A stretch of DNA of 64,000 bases from CBDDKZ01 sp965230415 (GCA_965230415.1 CBDDKZ010000005.1:3348001-3412000); one strand, 5' to 3'. Shown: positions 33,819-43,650, numbered from the stretch's first letter. Numbers and translations are program-made. Notes: generated by a model not told the origin, from the letters alone.

Positions 33819-36188
33819 TTATTGGATAATAACCAGGCGATCGGTTAAAATTTGATCTTCCATTTTTATTTGATAGATATAGGTGCCGCTTTCAAATTCA
33901 CCGGCATCAAAACTGATGCTTTGCGCACCTTCATGACATACGTCGTTGAATATTGTTTTTGATTGCATGGTACCGGTATTGGTTAATTCAATGCTTACAT
34001 TTCCCGTACCGGTACAATTGAATTCGATATTGGTGATACCGGTAGCAGGGTTAGGGTAGCTGCTTGTTTGAGCAACTTCAGGCGCAAACATATTTTCGGA
34101 ACTTTTGAGACTGATAGGTAGTCCGTTAAGACTCCAGACGCTCAATTCCAGTTGTCTTGATGCATTGGTATATGCAGTGACAAACCGGGTTCCTGATAAA
34201 TAATCCAAATCTACCTGGCCAATTTTTTCTACCGTTTTGTATCCGGTATAAACCAACTGCCCCTGGTTGTAGTGCTCATAAGTGCGTAGCGTAAGGAAAC
34301 CCGAACTGTAGTTTTTATTGCCCGTGATGGAAAGCAGGTTGCTGTGACGAGTACTATTAATGTCGTAAATATTACTTGAAGTACGGTCGCTCATGCGTCT
34401 GATAGTTCCGCTTGGACAAACTTCCCATAAAATGGATTTGTGCAGGAGGTTCCCTTGTTGCAGGTGCGTGATAAATTGACTGCTGCTTGAATTGTTGATT
34501 GCTATCTTGCCAATGGCACCTGCTGTTTTGAATCCAATAAGTACCGGAGTTGCAGAACCACTTATTGACCAGCTGTATACTTTCAGTGTACCAGTATTCA
34601 GGTCTCTGCATGCGGTTGCAAATCGAGATGATGAAAGTCTGGTACCAATGAGGTTGCTGGCATCGTCTAATACATAGGTGCCCCGTCGTGTAAGAGAGCC
34701 ACTGCCGTTAATGTCCCAAACTATATTGCGTTGGTTTTGGTCGCTGTCAACCAGACACGTTACTACACGGGTAGAGCTTAAACGTACCAGTGAAACTTCG
34801 TTTGTCGTTCCTGCATTGCCCGTGCCAGCCAGTGTAATGTCTCCTGTTCCGTCTACATCCCACACTCGAAGTTGCAGGTTTCCGTTTCTTATGGCAGCAG
34901 TGATGAAACGCGAAGACGTCAGGCGTTTATTGTCAATCATCATATGATTGCCCCCTGCATAATAATTGTCTTTGGCGGTAATAGTGTTGCCGTTGTTGGT
35001 GATGTCCCAGACAGTACTTTTCATCAGGCCTGTAGTGGTGCGGCTTGAAGTGGCTACTCTGCTACTGGTTAGTCTGCAAATGGATAATACGTCCGTTAAT
35101 ATTGGTAATTCTGAATTAATGTATTCGCCTACGGTTGAGCTGGTTATGTTGCCTAAAAGTGCGATGTTAGAACCTTCGCTTTTCCAGGTTTGCAATGCAG
35201 CCTCTATTTGATCTCTCAGTACTTGTAAACTTAGCGTTCTTGAATTTACATTTACAGCGCTTACCTGATTAGCATATACACCAAATACATATTCTTTGTT
35301 TGTAATGCTATAATAACTGGTTTTAAAAGGTAAGCGTATCCAGCCTGCATTTGAGCGCCAAAGGTTAGCCCCGCATCCGTAGCTACCCCCTTTGTAAGCA
35401 ATCCTTATTCGACTTTTGAAGTCTGCGATATCAGAAGCATCTATTCCCAGGCCAATGTTGAGTTGGTCTACCAGGTTATCTACCAATGTGCCCATATTGT
35501 TGGTTTCTTGCAACATGAGCTGATAAAATGTGTCTCTGGATCCGCCGCTAAGGTATCCTGTAGCAACCTCTTCGTAGATTCTTGCCAAATCTCTCAACGT
35601 GGTGTTGTTGCTGTTGAGGTTATTACAAAAGCAACCGATGTTGTGATTTAGATCGGTATTTGTTAATCCAAGAGCGTTCGCTGTATTAAGGATGTTTCCA
35701 TCACCATAGAGGTCACGAATGGCTTGTGTATGGCGGTTATCAGATTGTTCCATCATACCTTGCAATACAGTGCTTAACTGATCCAGTTCCCAGTCCGGGT
35801 TACTCGGAGTACAGGTACTGGATCGTGGACGGGCTCCTGGTCTGTCGTCGTTGAGGTCTCTCTCCCAAAATACGAGTGAGTTCAGACTGCTAATGCCCAA
35901 CTGTACTCTTCTCATGGCATGAGCATGAAATAGTACTTTAATGGCACTGGCAGGCTCAAAAGTCGTGAACCCATTGTTATTGGCAATTATGGGTCCGTTT
36001 ACTTCTTTCAAATAATATCCGTAGGATCCTCCTGTGATGTTATTATTAAAATAAGTGTTGAGAGTAGGTTCGAGGTAGCAATCATCCTGTGCTTTTGATA
36101 CAAATGATAAGACCAAACTAGCGATGATAATAAAAGCGGCTTTGATTCCGGTTTTTTTGTTTAATGATGATAAAAAGTTATGTGTCAT
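33819..36188 (-). CDS. Secreted SxxK serine hydrolase with repeat propeller and T9SS tail
   Basis: A 789-residue exported protein. A signal peptide covers ~1-33 (ending FVSKAQ). Residues ~35-345 resemble a class A beta-lactamase/PBP-like serine hydrolase: Ser81-x-x-Lys84 in EPASAIKVL, Ser149-Asp150-Asn151 in EQSDNRHTQ, and YKGGSYG in the KTG position. A Glu-x-x-x-Asn omega-loop motif is not visible, so antibiotic hydrolysis is doubtful; a peptidase or esterase is as likely. Residues ~365-690 hold about seven repeats of ~45 residues (RLSSSRFATACRD..., then L-x-V-W-D-I-x-G), fitting a seven-bladed propeller. The end, SYPNPATGITNIEF to RLVIIQ, is a type A T9SS sorting domain. Monocistronic. Confidence 0.8.
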   Translation of the reverse strand: MTHNFLSSLNKKTGIKAAFIIIASLVLSFVSKAQDDCYLEPTLNTYFNNNITGGSYGYYLKEVNGPIIANNNGFTTFEPASAIKVLFHAHAMRRVQLGISSLNSLVFWERDLNDDRPGARPRSSTCTPSNPDWELDQLSTVLQGMMEQSDNRHTQAIRDLYGDGNILNTANALGLTNTDLNHNIGCFCNNLNSNNTTLRDLARIYEEVATGYLSGGSRDTFYQLMLQETNNMGTLVDNLVDQLNIGLGIDASDIADFKSRIRIAYKGGSYGCGANLWRSNAGWIRLPFKTSYYSITNKEYVFGVYANQVSAVNVNSRTLSLQVLRDQIEAALQTWKSEGSNIALLGNITSSTVGEYINSELPILTDVLSICRLTSSRVATSSRTTTGLMKSTVWDITNNGNTITAKDNYYAGGNHMMIDNKRLTSSRFITAAIRNGNLQLRVWDVDGTGDITLAGTGNAGTTNEVSLVRLSSTRVVTCLVDSDQNQRNIVWDINGSGSLTRRGTYVLDDASNLIGTRLSSSRFATACRDLNTGTLKVYSWSISGSATPVLIGFKTAGAIGKIAINNSSSSQFITHLQQGNLLHKSILWEVCPSGTIRRMSDRTSSNIYDINSTRHSNLLSITGNKNYSSGFLTLRTYEHYNQGQLVYTGYKTVEKIGQVDLDYLSGTRFVTAYTNASRQLELSVWSLNGLPISLKSSENMFAPEVAQTSSYPNPATGITNIEFNCTGTGNVSIELTNTGTMQSKTIFNDVCHEGAQSISFDAGEFESGTYIYQIKMEDQILTDRLVIIQ

Positions 36189-36593
36189 TTTTGTTCAGAT
36201 GTTTTATAAAATTTGATACCCGAATTTCTAATAGCATCTGAAGACTTGAAAATATATGTGATGAACATCAGTTTTATGTACGCGTTTAACTGATCTAATA
36301 GTTTTTGATATTTTTTTGTGAATAAAGCACTGTTAATGTACTTAAGTGCTTGTTTTATCATCACTACCGGTACATTCGTAACACTTTAATGAAATTTTAT
36401 CCCCTGCCAATTCTATAAAGTAAAAGAGCTGTTGATAACTTTGAATATTAAATATTTAAAGCTAAATTTGCAGTCCGTTTGAGTGAACGGCGTTTTCTAT
36501 TTTTCTTTCGGAAAATGGATGTTGTATTTAAACCTCAGTGCCTGAGTTGATTACTGTTAATAGGCGCTGTTGTATTCTTTATTAAAAAATAGC
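36189..36593 (+). other. Divergent intergenic region and rpsA leader
   Basis: Region of about 400 bases between divergent genes. It contains the rpsA promoter at 36440-36470 and then an untranslated leader of roughly 115 bases with two short hairpins: CCGTT/AACGG at 36475-36490 and CTCAG/CTGAG near 36534-36546. No gene is evident. Confidence 0.45.
36440..36470 (+). promoter_or_regulatory. Promoter of rpsA
   Basis: TTTG (36440-36443), 19 bases, then TAAATTTG (36463-36470). This is an exact match to the Bacteroidota -33/-7 arrangement. Confidence 0.7.
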
Positions 36594-38429
36594 ATGAGTA
36601 AAGAGTTGGAAGAAGTTGGCTCAGCCGACTTTAATTGGGATGCTGCCGGTGAAGGCGGTGTTGGTGGTGGTTATTCTGACGCAGAGCGTTCGGAATTGGA
36701 ATCACTATATGAAGGAACTTTGAACGAAGTAACCGAACGTGAAGTTTTGGAAGGTACCGTAGTTGGTATCAGTGAAAAAGATGTCATTGTAAACATTGGG
36801 TTTAAATCCGATGGTATGGTGCCTTTGTCAGAATTTCGAGATGTTGAAGGACTGAAAATCGGTGATTTAGTAGAAGTTTACTTAGAGAATCAGGAAGATG
36901 CCAATGGGCAATTAGTACTTTCTCGCAGAAAAGCTAAGATTGTTAAAGCGTGGGAAAACATTCAGGGGGCACATGATGGTGATGCAATCATTGATGGTTT
37001 TGTTAAGCGTAGAACAAAAGGTGGATTAATTGTGGATGTATTTGGAGTGGAAGCATTCTTGCCAGGTTCACAAATTGATGTGAAACCAATTCGCGATTTC
37101 GACGTCTTTGTTGGAAAGAAAATGGAAGTGAAAGTTGTGAAAATCAACTACACTAACGATAACGTTGTTGTTTCTCATAAAGTATTGATCGAGAAAGATC
37201 TTGAGAAACAAAAAGCACAAATCCTTGAGAACCTTGAAAAAGGTCAGGTATTGGAAGGTGTGATCAAAAACATGACTAACTTCGGTGTATTCATCGACTT
37301 GGGTGGTGTAGACGGTCTTCTTCACATTACAGATATTTCTTGGGGTCGTATCAATCACCCGGAAGAGGTATTGGCATTAGACGAAAAAGTGAATATCGTT
37401 GTTCTTGACTTCGATGATGACAAGAAGCGTATTTCTCTTGGTATGAAGCAACTGACTCCGCATCCATGGGATTCTTTAGAAGGTGGTGTTGATGTTGGAA
37501 GCCGTGTGAAAGGTAAAATTGTTAACGTGGCAGATTACGGTGCATTCTTGGAATTACACCCAGGTGTAGAAGGCTTAATTCACGTTTCTGAAATGAGCTG
37601 GTCACAACATTTACGTAATCCTCAGGACTTCCTAAGCGTAGGAGATGAGTTAGAAGCAGTAGTACTGACTATCGATCGCGATGAGCGTAAAATGTCTCTT
37701 GGCATTAAGCAATTAACTGAAGACCCTTGGACGAAACAGGATGTTCTTACCAAATATGCTGTAGACAGCAAGCATAAAGGTGTGGTGCGTAACCTTACAA
37801 ACTTTGGTTTATTCATTGAGCTCGAAGAAGGTATCGATGGTTTGGTGCACGTATCTGATTTATCGTGGACGAAGAAAATCAAGCACCCTTCTGAGTTTGT
37901 AAAGGTAGGTGAAGAGTTAGAAGTTGTTGTACTTGAGCTTGATGTCGATAATCGCAAATTGGCATTGAGTCATAAGCATATCGAAGAGAATCCATGGGAT
38001 ACTTTTGAAGATATCTTCGAATTGGGTACAGTACACAAATGTACGATTTTGAATAAAACGGATAAGGGAGCTGTATTGGAGTTACCTTACGGTATTGAAG
38101 GTTTTGCTACTACTAAGCATTTGACCAAAGAAGATGGTACATTAGCGGTAGACGGAGAAACTTTGGATTTCGTAGTACTTGAGTTTTCTAAAGGAGACAA
38201 GCGTATTGCATTATCTCATACCAATGTACATTCAGCTCCAACGAAAGAAGAAGGTGCGAAGAAAAAAGGTTCTTCAAAATCTGCCATCAATAAAGTTAAC
38301 CGTGATGTAGAGAAATCTACGTTGGGTGATTTAGAAGGTCTTGCAGCAATAAAAGAAGCTATGCAAGGTGGTGGTACTGAAGCTAAAGAAGAAGCTACTG
38401 AAGAAGAAGAAGAAAAATCAGAAGAATAA
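36594..38429 (+). CDS. rpsA: 30S ribosomal protein S1
   Basis: RNA-binding ribosomal protein. I chose ATG 36594 (MSKELEEVGSADFNWDAAGE), giving 611 residues; the frame opens 8 codons earlier. After an acidic, Gly-rich N-terminus there are six S1 (OB-fold) repeats, recognisable from VVGISEKDVIVNIGFKSDG, VKRRTKGGLIVDVFGVEAF, NMTNFGVFIDLGGVDGLLH, NVADYGAFLELHPGVEGLIH, NLTNFGLFIELEEGIDGLVH and NKTDKGAVLELPYGIEGF. The tail after residue ~560 is Lys- then Glu-rich. Repeats 3-5 are the most canonical, as in other S1 proteins. A clear promoter, structured leader and terminator make it monocistronic; S1 genes are often self-regulated through the leader. Confidence 0.95.
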   Translation: MSKELEEVGSADFNWDAAGEGGVGGGYSDAERSELESLYEGTLNEVTEREVLEGTVVGISEKDVIVNIGFKSDGMVPLSEFRDVEGLKIGDLVEVYLENQEDANGQLVLSRRKAKIVKAWENIQGAHDGDAIIDGFVKRRTKGGLIVDVFGVEAFLPGSQIDVKPIRDFDVFVGKKMEVKVVKINYTNDNVVVSHKVLIEKDLEKQKAQILENLEKGQVLEGVIKNMTNFGVFIDLGGVDGLLHITDISWGRINHPEEVLALDEKVNIVVLDFDDDKKRISLGMKQLTPHPWDSLEGGVDVGSRVKGKIVNVADYGAFLELHPGVEGLIHVSEMSWSQHLRNPQDFLSVGDELEAVVLTIDRDERKMSLGIKQLTEDPWTKQDVLTKYAVDSKHKGVVRNLTNFGLFIELEEGIDGLVHVSDLSWTKKIKHPSEFVKVGEELEVVVLELDVDNRKLALSHKHIEENPWDTFEDIFELGTVHKCTILNKTDKGAVLELPYGIEGFATTKHLTKEDGTLAVDGETLDFVVLEFSKGDKRIALSHTNVHSAPTKEEGAKKKGSSKSAINKVNRDVEKSTLGDLEGLAAIKEAMQGGGTEAKEEATEEEEEKSEE

Positions 38430-38447
38430 GCTGATTCATTATAATTT

Positions 38448-38482
38448 AAAGGTCAGCAGGGATACCTGCTGACCTTTTTTTT
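38448..38482 (+). terminator. Rho-independent terminator of rpsA
   Basis: AAAGGTCAGCAGG, loop GATA, CCTGCTGACCTTT and a T-run: a 13-bp perfect stem. Confidence 0.92.
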
Positions 38483-38513
38483 ATTCAAAATAATTTAAAA
38501 ATACGGTGGTTTG

Positions 38514-38969
38514 ATGCAGCTAACCGACTTCCAAATAGCACACACAAATTTGTTGTTAGATTCGTATTACAGTACGGTCGGCGATTTATTAATGCCAGAT
38601 GCAGGTTCTCCGGACGCCAATGCCAGATTGGTATGGAGTGCCGATTTTGTTTTAGTATCTCACGGAACTCAGGAAGATCCTATTTTTAATTTTGCCAATA
38701 AAAGTGCATTGGATCTATGGGAACTCGATTGGGAAACTTTTACCCGTATGCCTTCGCGAAAGTCGGCAGAACCTGTTCATCGCGACCTAAGAGCTCAAAT
38801 GTTGGAGCAAACGAAAAAATTGGGCTATAACCCCAACTACAGCGGAATACGAATATCCAGCTCCGGAAGGCGATTTAAGATTGAAGAGGCTATCGTTTGG
38901 ACGGTTTTTGATCAGCAGGGGATATGGAAAGGCCAGGCAGCCACATTTAACAAATGGACCTTTTTATAG
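38514..38969 (+). CDS. MEKHLA-domain protein
   Basis: A 151-residue cytosolic protein from ATG 38514 (MQLTDFQIAHTNLLLDSYYS); a TTG lies one codon earlier. It matches the stand-alone MEKHLA family (PF08670), a PAS-related fold: VLVSHGTQEDPIFNFANKSA near residue 52, the Leu-Trp-Glu-Leu-Asp stretch and MPSRKSAEPVHR, and the closing YSGIRISSSGRRFKIEEA and GQAATFNKW. The family is known from plants and bacteria but its ligand and role are unknown. The gene is convergent with the photolyase gene, their ends overlapping by 6 bases, so 3' ends are tied together; light or redox sensing is a possibility only. Confidence 0.82.
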   Translation: MQLTDFQIAHTNLLLDSYYSTVGDLLMPDAGSPDANARLVWSADFVLVSHGTQEDPIFNFANKSALDLWELDWETFTRMPSRKSAEPVHRDLRAQMLEQTKKLGYNPNYSGIRISSSGRRFKIEEAIVWTVFDQQGIWKGQAATFNKWTFL

Positions 38970-40253
38970 GCCCACCGCCATGCGTGCATTCTTATAAACT
39001 TCTATCGCTTTTTTCCTGGTTTCGTCGAGGCTAACAAGTGGCTTTATATAATGCGCCGGATCAAACTCAGGAATCCATTTTTTTATATACTCAAACTCGG
39101 GATCGTACTGCTTTTGTTGCCTGATGGGATTGAAAACCCTGAAATAGGGTGCCGCATCGCAGCCACAGCCTGCAACCCACTGCCAGTTCCCATTGTTAGA
39201 AGCCAGATCAAAATCTAATAACTTTTGTGCGAAATAATATTCCCCCCAACGCCAATCGATGAGTAGGTTTTTAACCAAAAATGAAGCACAGATCATTCGT
39301 ACTCTATTGTGTATGTATCCCGTTTCATTAAGCTCTTTCATGCCAGCATCTACTATGGGATATCCCGTTTCTCCCTCACGCCATTTTTCGAAGAAGAATT
39401 CATTATTATCCCACTCAATAAGGTCGTATTGTTTTTTGAATGCTTGTTTTTCTACATACGGGAAATGATATAATATTTGTGAGAAAAAATCCCTCCATAT
39501 CAGTTCATTAACCAACGTTTCGTTTTTTGATGATGCAATTTTTAAAGCCTGTCTTACACTTATTGTACCAAAGCGTAAATGTGGCCCCCAATAAGATCCG
39601 GTATTTTTTGCCGGATAATCTCTTTGTGAATGGTATTTGTGTAAGTGTTGTGTTTGATACGCTCTGACCTTTATGTTGGAGCTTTTTATCCCAATTGTTG
39701 CCCGGTTCGGGAATATAAGTTCACATTGGTGATAATTGTGAAAATCTTGGGAAGGAAAACAGTTTATAGTTGTTTGACACTTTTTAAGCCATATTTTTTT
39801 GTAAGGACTATATACAGTGTATGGGCTTGAATCACTTTTTACAATTTCTTCTTTGTGAAATACAACATGATCTTTCGTTAATTCAAAATCGATATTTTCA
39901 TGCAGTAATAATTGTTTTATTTCGAAATCTCTTTTGATAGCCTGAGGTTCGTAATCTTCATTTGCGAATACTTTACCTATATCATATTCTTGTATTAATT
40001 TCCGGAAAACTGTTTTTGACCTTCCATATTTAACCAGTATTCCCGAACCCATAGCTGATAATTGCCGATGTATTTTCTCAAGCACATCATAAATGAAATT
40101 CGTTTTGGCATCGTTCTCATCAAATTGTTTTAATAGATCAGAATCGAAAATGAATATCGGAAGAACAGGCTGCCCGGTCTTCAATGCATTATATAGAGCG
40201 TGATTGTCTTTGAGTCTAAGATCACGCCGAAACCAGTATAGATTTAACTCCAT
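38964..40253 (-). CDS. phr: Deoxyribodipyrimidine photolyase (cryptochrome/photolyase family)
   Basis: Light-driven repair enzyme for cyclobutane pyrimidine dimers in DNA; FAD is the catalytic cofactor. It is 429 residues, slightly shorter than E. coli PhrB. The N-terminal antenna domain begins LNLYWFRRDLRLKDNHAL. The FAD domain includes WRDFFSQILYHFP near residue 248, ETGYIHNRVRMICASFLVKN near 310, and the signature LASNNGNWQWVAGCGCDAAP followed by YFRVFNPIRQ. The Cys-Gly-Cys variant in place of a Ser/Thr stretch is a form I have seen in this phylum. Most members with this motif are CPD photolyases rather than cryptochromes. Monocistronic; starts 104 bases from the divergent secreted-protein gene. 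Confidence 0.9.
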   Translation of the reverse strand: MELNLYWFRRDLRLKDNHALYNALKTGQPVLPIFIFDSDLLKQFDENDAKTNFIYDVLEKIHRQLSAMGSGILVKYGRSKTVFRKLIQEYDIGKVFANEDYEPQAIKRDFEIKQLLLHENIDFELTKDHVVFHKEEIVKSDSSPYTVYSPYKKIWLKKCQTTINCFPSQDFHNYHQCELIFPNRATIGIKSSNIKVRAYQTQHLHKYHSQRDYPAKNTGSYWGPHLRFGTISVRQALKIASSKNETLVNELIWRDFFSQILYHFPYVEKQAFKKQYDLIEWDNNEFFFEKWREGETGYPIVDAGMKELNETGYIHNRVRMICASFLVKNLLIDWRWGEYYFAQKLLDFDLASNNGNWQWVAGCGCDAAPYFRVFNPIRQQKQYDPEFEYIKKWIPEFDPAHYIKPLVSLDETRKKAIEVYKNARMAVGL

Positions 40254-40356
40254 TTACTCTAAACAATCGGGGTTTTGTTATGTTTAGAATGGTTACATTT
40301 TTTCTGCGAAGGCAAAGTAAAGATACAATGAACTCAAAAATCAATTATTAAAAATT

Positions 40357-43300
40357 ATGAAAAAGTACTTATTATGTCTTGTTTTTTGCCTTTTGGGAGG
40401 AATATATCTTTCCCAGGCACAGCAACAACCCTGCGGCGATATTTTGCCTCAACTTAACCTCCCCTATCAACTTCTCGCTTGTGAAGAAGATGATGCTGTC
40501 CCCATTGTCGACTCCGTTGACCTGGGAGAATTTTATATCGTTTCTGGTAATTTATTCCTGGACGATGATTATGTATACAAATTTGATGCAACTCAATATC
40601 CGCTACATTCTGAACAGTATGTCGTTTTCGCAGGTTATGGAGATGATTGTCCTAATGGCTTTTACGATACTCTTTCTGTCGTAATTGACACATGTGGTAG
40701 TCATTGTGATCCTATTGATTTTGGAGTTGAGATACCTGTGGAACCATGTCGCGACGGTGGCCTTGTTTACATTATTGATTCGGCTCGTTTGGACGAGAAC
40801 GACTGGATGATTAGCGGTACATCTTTGCTTATGAATGATGGAGCTTATTATTTTGATCCCTCATCTCTACTTACTGTAGTTCATTTTGTGGAATTGACCG
40901 GGTACAATGATTGTCAGGAACTAAGTACCAAACGCTTTGATATCACCATTAAAGATTGCGATAGTACCTATTGCGATTCGATCGATTTTGGTGTTTCCCT
41001 ACCCACAGAAGTTTGTAACACAGACGGTTTGGTTTATATCATCGATTCGGCAAGTTTGGATGCCAATGGATGGATGATAAACGGAAGCGCTCTGGTATTG
41101 TCTGATGATGTGTACTTTTTCGATCCCGGATCAGAAATAACGATGCCTCATTATGTGGAGTTGTCGGCATACAATAATTGCCAGGAGTTAATTGCTGAAC
41201 GCTTTGATATTACCATTAAAGATTGTGATAGTACGGATTGTGATTCGATCGATTTTGGTGTTTACCTACCAACAGAAGTTTGTAACACAGACAGTTTGAT
41301 TTATATCATCGATTCGGCAAGCTTAGGTGCCAATGACTGGATGATTAATGGAACTGCTCTTGTTATGCAGGATGAAGCGTATTATTTTGACCCCTCTTCT
41401 CTACTTACCGTAGTTCATTATGTGGAATTATCGGGGTACAATAATTGCCAGGAATTAATTTCCGAGCGATTCAATATCACCATTAAAGATTGTGATAGTA
41501 CCGATTGCGACTCTATCGATTTTGGTCTTCACCTTCCGGAGAAAATTTGTGATACTGATTCGTTAGTGTATGTGATAGAGACGAGTACCCTGGAAGCCAA
41601 TGGTTGGACGATTGAAGCATCTAAGTTAATACTTGAAATTATTGATGAGGTTTATTTTATCGATGTTCAAAAAACATTAAGTTCACCATTCCCGCTGGAT
41701 CTTTCTCCTAGTGGTATTATTCTTTCAGGGTATAACGATTGTGGTGAGTTCAATCAACAGCAATTCAATGTATATATTGAAGATTGTGATAGTATGGGTT
41801 GTGATTCTATCGATTTCGGTATTCACCTACCTTATGAAATATGCGATGACGATTCGTTGTACTACCTTATTGAAGCGGCAGAAGTGGAAATGAATGGATG
41901 GTCAATACAAGGAACCGGGGTAGTTTTATTAGACGGTATTTATTTTATCGATATTGATTTGCTTTCGGCTCTTATGATACCATCTCACTATATAGAGGTT
42001 AGTGGGTATGACAATTGTGGTAATCACCAAAGTCAAACTTACAACTTTACAATTATAGCGTGCAATGGTTGTGATTCTCTTGATTTTGGAATTCAATTCC
42101 CGAATTTCGTATGCGCGGAGTATGGTCCAGTGTTTATTGCCGACTCGATATATATTGATGAGCAAGGATGGTTCTTGTCCGGAGATGGTATTATTTTGAC
42201 AGATACCGGTGATTATGCTTTCGATCCATCGCGTGTCACTCCTGAACAATATCATTCATTCGAAATAAGTGGGTACAATGAATGTGATTCACTGGTAAGC
42301 AAGGTGTATACATTTTATGTGGCTACATGCGACTCCTGTGCCGGTATGGAGTTTCCAACCAATTTGCCAGACTTAATCACAAATGCCACTCATAATTACT
42401 ATTTGAATACTCCGGAAGGAGGATCTTACAGCGGCGATGGTATTTTGGTAGATGATCAGGGGCAATATATATTTGTGCCTTCTCTAATTACCAGCTCTGT
42501 AGCTTGTATTACATATAATGGTGCTTTGGGTTGTTCTATAGATAAATGCGTAAGTATTCAACAATGTTATGATAGTACATTTTATATCCCGGATAACTTC
42601 CCATATGTTGCTTGCTTGACTGATGATGCTACTTTCCTGAATTTAGAGGACTTTAATGGCCGTTTTTATATTCATGGTCAGGGTATAGTTCATGAAAGTG
42701 GTGAATATTATTTTAGCCCTGGTATGTTTAACGAAGCACAGGAAATACCAGTTTATATTGGCCAACAATTATGTAGTGGAGGTTACTATAGCGCTGAGTT
42801 AAAAATTACACTGCAAGATTGTAGCTCAGATTGCCACGATGTGGAGTTTCCATTAGAAATTCCGGATGAAATTTGTTTGGATGATTCCATTCACATAATT
42901 CTGGGAAGCGGTGACGAAATCAATACCTATTTTACGGGTGAATATGTTCAATATGCTGATGCTGAAGGAGTATACTTCTTAGATTTGTCTAATGCTACTA
43001 CAGGATATACCACAATATCATATACTTCCACAAACGATTGTTGTAAGAGTCAAACTGTTACAGTTGAAGTTTTGATTAAGAGTTGCCTTTGCGGGGTTTA
43101 CAATTTTCCTGAAATTCCGAACAGCTTCTGTGTGGAGCAGGGTCCATATAAAATAGCAGACTTTTCTCATGATTTAAATATATATGGTCCCGTAGATCTC
43201 ATTGAAGGGGCTTATTATTTTGCACCGGATAGCATAGGTTTAGGAGAGCATACTATTCATATGTATGCAGCAGATCCTTGTGGAGATACGCTGTATAAAA

Positions 43301-43584
43301 AGGTTGTTGTAAACGTACATGATGAATGTGTAACCGGTATCAAAAAAGATGATCTTAAAATCCTTGATGTTGTACCAAATCCTGGTATTGATTTAATTGC
43401 CGTGAAGAATGTCGATGATTTGGTTTCATATGTTATTTATGACCTGGCCGGCAAGACTCATCTTCGTGGAAAACTAAACGGGCCGGAGCAAATTTCCATA
43501 GCAAATTTACTGCCTGGGACTTACCTTTTCGAAGCTTCTGATATCAATAATAAGAAGTACCTGTCTCGATTCGTGAAACAGTAA
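40357..43584 (+). CDS. Secreted Cys-rich repeat protein with T9SS tail
   Basis: A 1075-residue exported protein of unknown function. A signal peptide spans ~1-21 (LLCLVFCLLGGIYLSQA). The body is a tandem array of about ten modules of ~90 residues; six are obvious and start CDSIDFGxxLP or close variants, followed by VCNTDSLIYIIDSASL, a Trp-containing strand (DWMINGTALV), YYFDPSS, and a strand ending SGYNNCQEL...FNITIKDCDS. Each module carries about four Cys, likely forming disulfides. Later modules are more divergent. The last ~75 residues (ILDVVPNPGIDLIAVKNV to FVKQ) form a type A T9SS sorting domain. A terminator follows. It is probably a cell-surface or released structural or adhesive protein. 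Confidence 0.8.
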   Translation: MKKYLLCLVFCLLGGIYLSQAQQQPCGDILPQLNLPYQLLACEEDDAVPIVDSVDLGEFYIVSGNLFLDDDYVYKFDATQYPLHSEQYVVFAGYGDDCPNGFYDTLSVVIDTCGSHCDPIDFGVEIPVEPCRDGGLVYIIDSARLDENDWMISGTSLLMNDGAYYFDPSSLLTVVHFVELTGYNDCQELSTKRFDITIKDCDSTYCDSIDFGVSLPTEVCNTDGLVYIIDSASLDANGWMINGSALVLSDDVYFFDPGSEITMPHYVELSAYNNCQELIAERFDITIKDCDSTDCDSIDFGVYLPTEVCNTDSLIYIIDSASLGANDWMINGTALVMQDEAYYFDPSSLLTVVHYVELSGYNNCQELISERFNITIKDCDSTDCDSIDFGLHLPEKICDTDSLVYVIETSTLEANGWTIEASKLILEIIDEVYFIDVQKTLSSPFPLDLSPSGIILSGYNDCGEFNQQQFNVYIEDCDSMGCDSIDFGIHLPYEICDDDSLYYLIEAAEVEMNGWSIQGTGVVLLDGIYFIDIDLLSALMIPSHYIEVSGYDNCGNHQSQTYNFTIIACNGCDSLDFGIQFPNFVCAEYGPVFIADSIYIDEQGWFLSGDGIILTDTGDYAFDPSRVTPEQYHSFEISGYNECDSLVSKVYTFYVATCDSCAGMEFPTNLPDLITNATHNYYLNTPEGGSYSGDGILVDDQGQYIFVPSLITSSVACITYNGALGCSIDKCVSIQQCYDSTFYIPDNFPYVACLTDDATFLNLEDFNGRFYIHGQGIVHESGEYYFSPGMFNEAQEIPVYIGQQLCSGGYYSAELKITLQDCSSDCHDVEFPLEIPDEICLDDSIHIILGSGDEINTYFTGEYVQYADAEGVYFLDLSNATTGYTTISYTSTNDCCKSQTVTVEVLIKSCLCGVYNFPEIPNSFCVEQGPYKIADFSHDLNIYGPVDLIEGAYYFAPDSIGLGEHTIHMYAADPCGDTLYKKVVVNVHDECVTGIKKDDLKILDVVPNPGIDLIAVKNVDDLVSYVIYDLAGKTHLRGKLNGPEQISIANLLPGTYLFEASDINNKKYLSRFVKQ

Positions 43585-43609
43585 ATCTATTTTTTAGTTA
43601 AACAGCGTT

Positions 43610-43650
43610 AAAGGCTGTTCCCTGTCCCGGGGGACAGCCTTTTATTTTTG
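43610..43650 (+). terminator. Terminator after the Cys-rich repeat gene
   Basis: AAAGGCTGT and ACAGCCTTT pair, with an inner CCC/GGG pairing and a short unpaired TT in the left arm, followed by TATTTTTG. Confidence 0.8.

Noticed and set aside
33819..36188. Antibiotic-resistance class A beta-lactamase
   Set aside because: The omega-loop Glu motif is not visible, the protein is far longer, and it ends in a T9SS sorting tail.
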